From Patescibacteria group bacterium (GTDB taxonomy: Bacteria; Patescibacteriota; Gracilibacteria; BD1-5; UBA2023), in NCBI GenBank assembly GCA_030836665.1, contig JAUPLX010000082.1, positions 1 through 5,519 on the forward strand: a stretch of 5,519 nt of DNA, given 5' to 3'. Of the stretch, positions 1-5,505 are shown piece by piece (within the stretch, counting starts at the first letter, position 1; each line of letters begins with the position of its first letter). The translations under genes were made by a program, and so were the position numbers. The notes beneath the pieces were generated by a model. The model was not told where the DNA came from. It was given only the letters and a program-made list of their open reading frames with translations, and searched no databases.

Positions 1-175
1 CGAACGGTGTTTTACTTTCATATTCTTGCTTATATGAAAAAAAATCCGTATGTCAATAGCGGCTAAGTTGTCTTCGTAGCTTTATTCCAATCAAGGAGAG
101 CGTGGGAATAAAACTTGATTTTAACGGAAATGACGGTTACATTCCAAAAAGCAATTATCTTCGTGTTTCCGCATT
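1..175. other. AT-rich upstream region without a supported gene
   Basis: I see no convincing gene here. A 10-codon ATG...TAA frame (34-66) is too short to support. An AAGGAGAG string at 93-100 resembles a Shine-Dalgarno sequence, but the only nearby start (GTG at 102) is too close and opens a frame that overlaps the clear gene at 176 with no recognisable product. The only candidate signal is the promoter at 115-143. The gene to the left, if there is one, ends outside the window. Confidence 0.5.
115..143 (+). promoter_or_regulatory. Candidate sigma70-type promoter for the secreted fibre-like protein
   Basis: TTGATT (115-120) and TACATT (138-143) are separated by 17 bases, and each matches 4 of 6 consensus bases. 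Transcription would start near 150 and leave a leader of roughly 26 bases before the ATG at 176. The match is moderate and the region is AT-rich, so a chance match is quite possible. Confidence 0.3.
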
Positions 176-1051
176 ATGGAGAAATCGAAAATCCTCCGAC
201 TTTCCGATCTCGTGAAGCCCGTGGCATCTGCTACGGCATTCTTCACGACTCTCGTCATCCTTTCGGTCGCGTACGCCGGATGGAGCACTCCGGTTCCGAC
301 CGTGGCGACGGGCCAAGCGCTCACGAAAGCGTTATGGGACAATCTGGCGAACGAACTCGCCGACCATGATTCCAAGATCGCGGGGCAGGAAGCGAAGACG
401 GCGAACATTTCTTCCGTGGGAGGAAACGTCGGCGTCTGAGCCGCGAATCCGGGAGCGAAACTGGAAGTCGGCGGACAACTGAAAATCACTGGCGGAACGC
501 CGGGCGCCGGAAAAGTCCTCACCTCCGATGCGAACGGGTTGGCGAATTGGCAAACGCCTGCCGTGACGGGCAAGGTGCTTCAGGTCGGATACGCTCAGAA
601 AACCGACTCTTGGAGCGCCGCGACCAGCGGGGATAATTTCTATACCGTTCCTGGCTTATCGATCACTCTCACCCCGGCTTCGACGAACAGCAAAGTACTG
701 ATTACGACGTCGCTTTATGCCGGAGCCGGAAATTATCAGATTAAATTTCGACTCCTTCGCAATGGCGTGCCAGTAGTACTGGGTGCAGGAGAAGGAGGAA
801 GACCAGTAACGACCGGTATGGTCAATCCGTATTCGTCCACTTCTGACATGCAATACCAAGTGGCCTTCATTTGAGGCAACCATATGGATTCGCCTACCAC
901 GACGGCCCCTGTCACCTACGAGGTACAAATGGCTGCGTACAGCGGTTATTCCGTATATTTGAATCGGAGTCCCGCTTGGCAAAACGCTGCGGCTTCCGGC
1001 TACGATGCGACGCCCGTTTCCACCATCACGGCCATGGAAATCGGAAATTAG
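176..1051 (+). CDS. Secreted fibre-like surface protein with phage-tail-fibre-type C-terminal domain (UGA = Gly)
   Basis: This is a 291-residue protein if TGA is read as glycine; under the standard code it breaks at 437 and 872. Residues about 18-34 form a hydrophobic signal segment ending in SVAYA, a likely signal peptidase site. A short stretch (WDNLANELADHDSKI) looks helical. Residues 84-128 carry the stalk motif NVGVGAANPGAKLEV followed by KVLTSDANGLANWQTP, common in phage tail fibres and in secreted CPR proteins; the first TGA is the last G of NVGVG (G88). Residues about 133-291 resemble a phage tail-fibre C-terminal beta domain (KVLQVGYAQKTDSW..., LLRNGVP, DSPTTTAPVTYEVQ, and the end STITAMEIGN); the second TGA gives G233 just before GNHMDSP. 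The start is ATG 176, which puts the signal peptide at the N-terminus; there is no Shine-Dalgarno sequence. The stop is TAG. I infer an extracellular, possibly trimeric, adhesin or fibre role. The partner is unknown. Confidence 0.9.
437..439 (+). other. In-frame TGA read as glycine (G88 of the fibre-like protein)
   Basis: The codon falls in the motif NVG(V/I)G-x-x-x-P-x-x-KLEV, where the residue after V is glycine in the many fibre-like proteins that carry it. The frame continues with AANPGAKLEVGG, an uninterrupted continuation of the same motif. Confidence 0.92.
872..874 (+). other. In-frame TGA read as glycine (G233 of the fibre-like protein)
   Basis: The codon sits between QYQVAFI and GNHMDSPTT. 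The frame continues for 58 more codons to TAG and completes the tail-fibre-like domain (TYEVQ...STITAMEIGN). Confidence 0.88.
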
Positions 1052-1054
1052 GTT

Positions 1055-1095
1055 CCGCTTACGCCGACGCCCGAATCATCCACGCGGTTTTTTTT
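1055..1095 (+). terminator. Weak terminator-like element after the fibre-like gene
   Basis: CCGC (1055-1058) can pair with GCGG (1084-1087) just before a run of eight T (1088-1095). The stem is only 4 bp and the loop is long, so the T-tract is the main support. A separate 5-bp pairing, CGGAA/TTCCG (1042-1046 with 1053-1057), spans the stop codon. Confidence 0.3.
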
Positions 1096-1115
1096 CATGC
1101 TCTCCTATTAATGAG

Positions 1116-1128
1116 AACAATTCTTGTT
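1116..1128. promoter_or_regulatory. Palindromic candidate operator AACAA-TTC-TTGTT
   Basis: This is a perfect 5-3-5 inverted repeat whose right arm overlaps the candidate -35 box of the Fur-like regulator gene. Placement over a -35 box is typical of a repressor site, and Fur-family genes are often autoregulated. The sequence is not a recognisable match to the classical Fur, PerR or Zur boxes, so the link to this regulator is inference. Confidence 0.35.
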
Positions 1129-1151
1129 AAGTTGAAAAAATTCCTTATCAT
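1124..1151 (+). promoter_or_regulatory. Candidate promoter of the Fur-like regulator
   Basis: TTGTTA (1124-1129, 4/6) and TATCAT (1146-1151, 5/6) are separated by 16 bases. The predicted transcription start near 1158 gives a leader of about 23 bases before the ATG at 1181. Confidence 0.45.
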
Positions 1152-1180
1152 GCGAAGTATCGCGAAGTTCCCAACAAATT

Positions 1181-1531
1181 ATGAAAAGTCCTTTCTACCA
1201 CGAAGCCATCCTCCAATCCTGTACGCTCAACCACTTGACCGTAGATGACATCTACGCCTGCGTGCGGGAGAAATTCCCGAAGGCGGGATTCTCGACCATC
1301 TACCGCAACGTCGAAGAACTCGCGGAAAAAGGTTTGCTCCATAAGATTTCCGGTATCGGTTCAAAGGCCCTCTTCGAGCGGCGCATCGACGGGCACGTCG
1401 CCCATTTCATCGATCAAAAAACGGGGAAGGTCTACGACCTCCCCCTTCCGGAATCCCTCATTTTAGAACGTCTGCCCCCGGGATTCTCACCCGAAAGCGT
1501 CGATATCCGAATATACGGAAGCGCGGCGTAG
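1181..1531 (+). CDS. Short Fur-family-like winged-helix transcriptional regulator
   Basis: The product is 116 residues, against roughly 140-150 for typical Fur proteins. Residues 18-56 match the Fur N-terminal winged helix: HLTVDDIYACVREKFPKAG, then the recognition helix with FSTIYRNVEELAEKGLLHKI, the counterpart of the family's TVYR-x-L-x-x-L-x-x-x-G-L motif. The dimerisation half is reduced. DGHVAHFIDQKTGKVYDLP (70-88) aligns with the usual HHHHLVC-x-x-CGKV region, keeping H72 and H75, but D78 and T81 stand about where the first structural-zinc CxxC cysteines would be. The only cysteines are C14 and C27, both in the DNA-binding half. The protein may therefore lack the structural zinc site and sense something else, or bind metal through His and Asp only. 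Start ATG 1181 has no Shine-Dalgarno sequence; the stop is TAG. A palindrome over its own -35 box suggests autoregulation. The fold assignment is firm; the ligand is unknown. Confidence 0.82.
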   Translation: MKSPFYHEAILQSCTLNHLTVDDIYACVREKFPKAGFSTIYRNVEELAEKGLLHKISGIGSKALFERRIDGHVAHFIDQKTGKVYDLPLPESLILERLPPGFSPESVDIRIYGSAA

Positions 1532-1532
1532 T

Positions 1533-1835
1533 TTATTGCGGAATCCCCTCTCCGGAAAGAAGTGCCGTACAAGCGGCGGTGACGTGGGAAATTTTCCGAA
1601 AAATTTCCCGAACTTCGTCATCCGAAATCTCATTTCGCAAGGTTTGGATTCGCTTATGGCAACTAAGGCAATGTTCGATCCTCTGAACGAATTCGTCGGA
1701 CGTTCCGGGTATTTTACCACGGCATGAAGAAGTGCCCGGAAAACGGGCTTCCATATGCTTATGGCAATCCGCCGTCTTTCCGATAAAGTTTTCCGCGGCC
1801 TTCTGCCGGCGGTACCAGTTCGCAACGTCGTACAT
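1533..1835 (-). CDS. Small Cys/His-rich protein of unknown function
   Basis: I do not recognise this 100-residue protein. It reads from ATG (1835) to TAA (1533-1535), has no signal peptide or membrane segment, and looks soluble. Cys and His are concentrated in the middle: DCHKH (C24, H25, H27), C38, then HCLSCH (H55, C56, C59, H60), with H84 and C89 later. The CHKH and CHKR strings look like two related half-sites, which suggests zinc binding. The arrangement is loosely like the zinc-binding anti-sigma (zf-HC2) domain, but the H-x3-C-x2-C spacing is not met. CxxCH formally matches a haem c site, but with no export signal that is unlikely. The C-terminal half (TLRNEISDDEVREIFRKIS) is probably helical. 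It lies 38 bases after the M16-like gene, so the two are probably co-transcribed, and it converges on the Fur-like gene with one base between stops. Moderate confidence that it is a real gene. Confidence 0.55.
   Translation of the reverse strand: MYDVANWYRRQKAAENFIGKTADCHKHMEARFPGTSSCRGKIPGTSDEFVQRIEHCLSCHKRIQTLRNEISDDEVREIFRKISHVTAACTALLSGEGIPQ
1586..1609. repeat. Perfect 10-bp inverted repeat inside the Cys/His gene
   Basis: GGGAAATTTT (1586-1595) and AAAATTTCCC (1600-1609) are exact reverse complements around a 4-base loop. It lies in codons 76-85 of the minus-strand gene and about 55 bases past the stop of the convergent Fur-like gene. No T-tract follows on either strand, so a standard intrinsic terminator is not supported. 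It could be an mRNA 3' stability hairpin for either transcript, or chance from AT-rich codons. Confidence 0.5.
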
Positions 1836-1873
1836 GGGAGAAGATGGTTTGAAATAATTTGGAATCGGGAAGA

Positions 1874-2926
1874 TTATTCCCCATTTCCCCAGAAAATGGA
1901 AACGCGATCTACCGCCCGATTGAAACGGTCGGAAAATTCCTGGTAAGAGAACGAAGAGAGCGAAGAGAGTGCGTCCTTCGGAAGGATTCCGGAAATCGGA
2001 TACGAGCCGTAGAGGAGCTGGTCGAGATATATGGACTGCTGGAACGCGAGGGAATCACGGGTATTTTCGAATTCCGCACGGGCGGGCTTCTTCGGCAATG
2101 CCGGAAGCCTTTTGGACGTATCGGACGTCATGAGGTGCATACCCGATATGGCGAAACCGTCTTCGAAATAGTCTTCGACGATCGGGTCGTAGGTTCTGCC
2201 GGTGTCGCGAAAATCCGAATCCGCCTTGAGGCGGACGTGTTGGAAAAACAATGCGTGGAACGCGAGATCGGAGGCGTCTTCGACGATGGACGGCAAAATA
2301 ATAACGTAATCCATTCCGGATTCCCGGTCCGAAAACCCGTATTCGGCGTCTTCGGTTTTCGCGAATAATTCCTCTTTCAAAGTCGGAAACACGAGATCCG
2401 TACGGACTGCGGGCGACCAACCGTGAAAATCCACCGAGCCTTCCGTACTTTGAAAGGATTGCCGGTTTCCTACCGCCAGGAGTCGGACGGAAGAAAAATC
2501 GAGGGATTGCCATATCGCGTCCTCGTCTTTTCCTGAATGCTCGAATCCGTTCGCTTCGGAGAAAGCGGTGCGGAAACGGTCGATGGAACGGTCGAAAAAA
2601 TCGCCACCCCCTTCTTCGATTTCGCGAGCGAAACGCTCGCGTTCTTCGAACGACATTTTCGGGAGCGGCTTGGAGAAAAGTTCCGCGAGCGCACATCGAA
2701 GCTCTTCGAAACGCTCGGGGACAATCGTGAATTCGAGCCGGATTCCGGACCAACAGGTCATTCCGTTATGCCGGACCGTGCGATCTTCGAGCGCCGCGAT
2801 TTTCGGGTCTAAGAAAATGCGGTGTTCGACCGAATGGACGAGCTCCTGGGAAGTTCCGAGCGGAACGGGGATCCAGACCCAAACGTGAAGGGCGGAGAGG
2901 GGTTTTTGGATGGAGGTTTCGAGCAT
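1874..2926 (-). CDS. Compact M16 (insulinase/pitrilysin)-like metallopeptidase
   Basis: This is a 350-residue protein running from ATG (2926) to TAA (1874-1876). The N-terminal part has the M16 inverted zinc motif HxxEH in ELVHSVEHRIF (H31, E34, H35). An acidic patch follows about 70 residues later (EIEEGGGDFFDR, with E102, E104 and E105), where the family places its third zinc ligand. The intervening segment, with FTIVPERFEELRCALAELF, fits the M16 strand-helix pattern, VRLLAVGN (147-154) resembles the end of the N-terminal half, and the last strand, RVSIFWGNGE, is typical of M16 ends. Usual single-chain M16B proteins are about 400-450 residues, so this is trimmed. No signal peptide is evident, so it is probably cytoplasmic. 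Similarity is remote, and I infer peptidase activity from the motif alone. It is divergent from the pilin gene and upstream of the Cys/His gene in the same direction. Confidence 0.6.
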   Translation of the reverse strand: MLETSIQKPLSALHVWVWIPVPLGTSQELVHSVEHRIFLDPKIAALEDRTVRHNGMTCWSGIRLEFTIVPERFEELRCALAELFSKPLPKMSFEERERFAREIEEGGGDFFDRSIDRFRTAFSEANGFEHSGKDEDAIWQSLDFSSVRLLAVGNRQSFQSTEGSVDFHGWSPAVRTDLVFPTLKEELFAKTEDAEYGFSDRESGMDYVIILPSIVEDASDLAFHALFFQHVRLKADSDFRDTGRTYDPIVEDYFEDGFAISGMHLMTSDTSKRLPALPKKPARAEFENTRDSLAFQQSIYLDQLLYGSYPISGILPKDALSSLSSFSYQEFSDRFNRAVDRVSIFWGNGE

Positions 2927-2932
2927 GTTGGG

Positions 2933-2938
2933 ATTATA
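2933..2938 (-). promoter_or_regulatory. Perfect TATAAT -10 box placed for a leaderless M16-like mRNA
   Basis: On the minus strand TATAAT ends six bases before the ATG at 2926, so transcription would start at or next to the start codon and the mRNA would be leaderless. The -35 region (about 2955-2962) is only a pyrimidine run (CCTTTTTC) and overlaps the inverted repeat. No Shine-Dalgarno sequence is present, which is consistent with leaderless initiation. Confidence 0.45.
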
Positions 2939-2956
2939 CGCAAATGACGCCGGCGA

Positions 2957-2989
2957 AAAAGGAGGAAAAAATATTTTAATCCTCCTTTT
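2957..2989. repeat. 10-bp inverted repeat in the divergent intergenic region
   Basis: AAAAGGAGGA (2957-2966) pairs exactly with TCCTCCTTTT (2980-2989) around a 13-base AT-only loop that can pair further. It lies between the two -10 boxes and overlaps both -35 regions, so it could be an operator shared by the divergent genes. As RNA it would form a hairpin ending in U residues on either strand, so a bidirectional terminator is the alternative. Confidence 0.5.
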
Positions 2990-3012
2990 AAACTAAAAAA
3001 ACACGTATACAA

Positions 3013-3018
3013 TATAAT
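3013..3018 (+). promoter_or_regulatory. TATAAT -10 box of the pilin-like gene
   Basis: A perfect TATAAT lies 26 bases before the ATG at 3045, giving a predicted leader of about 20 bases. No good -35 hexamer is found 16-18 bases upstream; that region is the edge of the inverted repeat at 2957-2989, which suggests that an activator or the repeat itself matters. The leader has no Shine-Dalgarno sequence. Confidence 0.5.
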
Positions 3019-3044
3019 CAGTTCTTAACATTACTAATCACGCT

Positions 3045-5408
3045 ATGGATTCGCCAAAAACCCTCCTCTCCGACCTCACCTCCTCCAAGGTCCGCCGCGC
3101 CCCTTCCCGCGAGGGACGCCCGACTCCCCGCGCCCTCTCCGGCTTCACTCTCGCGGAGCTCATCGTCGTCGTCTCCATCCTCGCGGTGCTCGCGACCATC
3201 GGTTTCCTCGCGCTCTCCGGGTACCAACAGGACGCTAAGAAAGCAGTGGCGGCTACTAACGTTAATTCCGTCTATACTGCCATCTCCACGGAAGCCTCCG
3301 TCACCGGCAATTCCGCCCGCTACTACGTTATCCACGACCCGAATTATGCCCTCACCGGCTCCGTCATCGTCTTTGATGGCATCCCCGCTTCTCTCGTGGG
3401 AGGTGATTGGAATGCTCCCGGTACCAACTACTCCGCCGGAAATCCCGACTACGCGAAGCTTAAGCTTGACCCGGCCAAGTTCCGGATAACCTCGGTCAGG
3501 ACGTATGCGTCCGATCTCTTCGCCGCGATCTTCTCCCCGTTCTCGGTACGTTCCGCGAGTGCGGACTCCGTTTCCTCCGACCCGTCCTATCTCCTCGTCG
3601 GGGCGGTTGACGCCGCCGATACCTCGGGAACCAAGACCCGCGTCAAGAGCTACTCTCAGGTCGCTGCCATTCTCCCTTCCGGAGAGACTCAGATTAACGG
3701 AGATTATCCCGTCACCGCTACCGGAGGCTCGACCCCAGGACTCATCAAGGACGTCGCCAACGTCGGATCTTCTACCGGGACCCTCGTCGACGGGGCGACC
3801 GTAGGTTCCATTCCGGGCTGTGACGCCGATTCGGACTTCTCCGGATACGCCGTCCCTTCCATGGCGAGCGGCGAATCCAAGCCGGTCTTGAAGACGACCG
3901 CCAACGGTCGAATCAACGCCACCGCGACCTGCTCCTTCGGAACCGTCTCAATAAGTTCTGAAGCGGCGGACTGCGACCCAACCTACGTCCCAGTATCCGG
4001 TCTTGCCTGTGCGAAGAACGAGTGCGGAGGTACCGCACCTTCGACGATACCCAACGCCGAATCCAACGCCGTATCCCAAACCCTCGGAACCGATTGGCAC
4101 TACTCCGCCACCCCGGGCGTTTGTACCTATTCCTGCGCGACCACCGCCCCAGGTTATGTCTGGGATACCGGTTCTTCCTCCTGTAAACAGAATTGCGACC
4201 CCGTAGCCGCCCAAACCTGGAGCGGCACTGCCTACGCCCTTTCCTCCATCGCCGCCCTCGTCCACGGCGCTTCCGGAAATTTCAGCGGAAGCGGGTCTTT
4301 CGGAGGAAGCTACCCGGCCAACGGAACGCTCACCGCGGACTTCGCCCTCTCCTGCGACAATGGAACACTTTCGTCCGTCGCAACCCCGGGAACCGGAACG
4401 TGCAATACGAACTACACGTGGAACGGCAACTGGACCGCTCCGAATTGCATTCTCGATTCGTACGCCGTTTCGGGATCATTCGGAGCCGGAGGAAGTGGCG
4501 CGACCGTTTCGGGATGCTCGGGCGCATCCGCGACAGCCGATTCTTCCGGAACGTTCTCCTTTGCGAACGTTCCCCATGGTACCGCATGTAATGACATTTC
4601 GGCGGTTCGTACCGGATATCTCTGTGCCACGACGACAAATGGGCCTTCGAGCCTCATTGCGAATGTCACCAGTATCGCGGGAAATTGTGCGTTGACGGTA
4701 AACGGAGCCTGTGGAACGGCCAATAAATCCTATGCCTATACCGCTACGGGATACCTGAGCGATTCCTTCTGCCTCTCGGGAACATTAAGCCCCGCATCCG
4801 TAGCCTTTCCTACTGCCGGATGATCGACGTCGTGGAGCTGTCTCGGAGTGAATAATGGAACGGACGCGAACTGCTCGGCTTCACGAGCACAAGCACCGAC
4901 TACCGTGTCATGGACGACTCCAGGAACGTACTCATGGTCGGTTCCCGCAAGCTTCTCTTCCATCGTCGTTACGGTCAACGGACCCGGCGGAGGCGGAGGA
5001 GGACGAGGAAACTGCCAAGGAGGTTCGACGGGTGCCGGTTCGGCCGGTGGCGTCTCGAAATTCAATACTACCGTCGTCGCGAACGGAGGCGGGGGCGGGG
5101 GCGGAGGAATGCCGGACGACGGCGTAGGGGGCGCATGGGGAAGTGCCGGCACCGCCAGCGGAGGAGATACGAACACCCCCTGAGCATGAGCGACCGGAGG
5201 CTGAACGTCTTGCGGGAACTGCGATGGCGGCGGAAACGGCGGCACTGGTGGAAAATCCATCAAAACCTATTTTCCGGGCGGAGCTATTTCCCCACTCCAA
5301 TCCATACAAATCATCGTCGGAAGTGGAGGCGGGGGCGGAATCGGAGTATTGGGATGCTACGCCGGAACCGGAAATCCCGGCTCAGTGTCCGTGACGGTCA
5401 ATTATTAA
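3045..5408 (+). CDS. Large type IV pilin-like surface protein with Gly-rich C-terminal domain (UGA = Gly)
   Basis: This is a 787-residue protein when TGA is read as glycine (593, 713, 715, 720). The N-terminus is a class III prepilin signal: a basic 33-residue leader ending ALSG, then FTLAELIVVVSILAVLATIG, with cleavage expected at G33/F34, Glu at mature position +5 and a transmembrane helix up to about residue 58. QQDAKKAVAATNVNSVYTAI continues the pilin helix. From about 310 there are Cys-containing modules (CDPTYVPVSG, CGGTAPSTIP, CATTAPGYVWD, CNTNYTWNGNW), then a segment like a carboxypeptidase-regulatory beta domain (about 480-560), then a CG-x(n)-FPTAGGSTSWSCLG module containing G593. 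Residues about 620-787 form a glycine-rich domain that opens with WTTPGTYSWSVP and VVTVNGPGGGG and closes with QIIVGSGGGG and GSVSVTVNY. It is far longer than ordinary pilins (about 150 residues), so it is likely a minor or tip pilin or adhesin. There is no Shine-Dalgarno sequence; the stop is TAA and a strong terminator follows. No assembly genes are in view. Confidence 0.92.
4821..4823 (+). other. In-frame TGA read as glycine (G593 of the pilin-like protein)
   Basis: The codon falls inside the recurring surface-protein module FPTAG-G-STSWSCLGVNNG, where the TGA supplies the second glycine before STSWSC. The downstream half of the module (NGTDANCSAS) follows in the same frame. Confidence 0.93.
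5085..5108 (+). repeat. Polyglycine codon run (eight Gly)
   Basis: Eight consecutive GGN codons (GGA, GGC and GGG mixed) lie in the C-terminal domain of the pilin-like gene, flanked by VAN and MPDDG. Similar shorter runs occur near 4984 and 5328. Mixed codons point to protein-level selection for glycine more than simple-repeat slippage. Confidence 0.8.
5181..5204 (+). other. Cluster of three in-frame TGA codons read as glycine (G713, G715, G720)
   Basis: TGA occurs at 5181, 5187 and 5202 in one eight-codon stretch. Read as glycine it gives NTPGAGATGGGTSCGNC, which fits the surrounding glycine-rich domain. The frame then runs another 67 codons to TAA and ends in the expected closing strand GSVSVTVNY. 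Confidence 0.92.
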
Positions 5409-5445
5409 TAGGATGTCTTTTCGTTACGTAATCTCATCTTTTTGG

Positions 5446-5474
5446 AAAACCGTCGGTCTGCCCGGCGGTTTTTT
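5446..5474 (+). terminator. Strong intrinsic terminator after the pilin-like gene
   Basis: AAAACCGTCGG (5446-5456) pairs with CCGGCGGTTTT (5462-5472) around the 5-base loop TCTGC. The stem is 11 bp with one G-U pair, and the right arm runs into six T (5469-5474). It starts 37 bases past the TAA. Confidence 0.9.
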
Positions 5475-5475
5475 C

Positions 5476-5503
5476 TTGACTCTTTTTCAAATTCCCCTAT
5501 CTT
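5476..5503 (+). promoter_or_regulatory. Candidate promoter for a gene beyond the right edge
   Basis: TTGACT (5476-5481, 5/6 to consensus) and TATCTT (5498-5503, 4/6) are separated by 16 bases. It lies right after the terminator, as expected for a new transcription unit pointing right. Confidence 0.5.
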
Positions 5504-5505
5504 AC

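Noticed and set aside
34..66. Ten-codon ATG...TAA open frame in the upstream region
   Set aside because: It is too short, with no ribosome-binding site and no leader-peptide or attenuator structure around it.
121..573. Minus-strand open frame of 150 codons opposite the fibre-like gene
   Set aside because: It is antisense to a gene with clear signal peptide and stalk motifs, and its own translation has no domain signature.
437..874. Fibre-like gene as a pseudogene or set of fragments caused by nonsense mutations
   Set aside because: The frame stays open and domain-like across both TGA codons to a TAG, no frameshift is needed, and the pilin-like gene shows the same pattern. Recoding explains all six codons at once.
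1656..1670. CxxCH in the Cys/His protein as a cytochrome c haem site
   Set aside because: There is no signal peptide for export and no other cytochrome features. Cytoplasmic zinc binding fits the surrounding Cys and His better.
1952..1969. Tandem nonamer CGAAGAGAG x2
   Set aside because: It simply encodes a Ser-rich stretch (LSSLSSF) of the M16-like protein on the minus strand; two copies are not enough to call a repeat element.
2055..2753. Long minus-strand open frame of 232 codons overlapping the M16-like gene
   Set aside because: It is extremely arginine-rich with no recognisable motif and lies wholly inside the M16-like gene in another frame; it is a GC-rich shadow.
4821..5204. TGA read as tryptophan (mycoplasma code 4) or selenocysteine
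   Set aside because: Motif contexts (NVGVG, FPTAGG, a polyglycine domain) call for glycine, and TGG already encodes Trp at plausible Trp sites. Six Sec codons in structural surface proteins are implausible.
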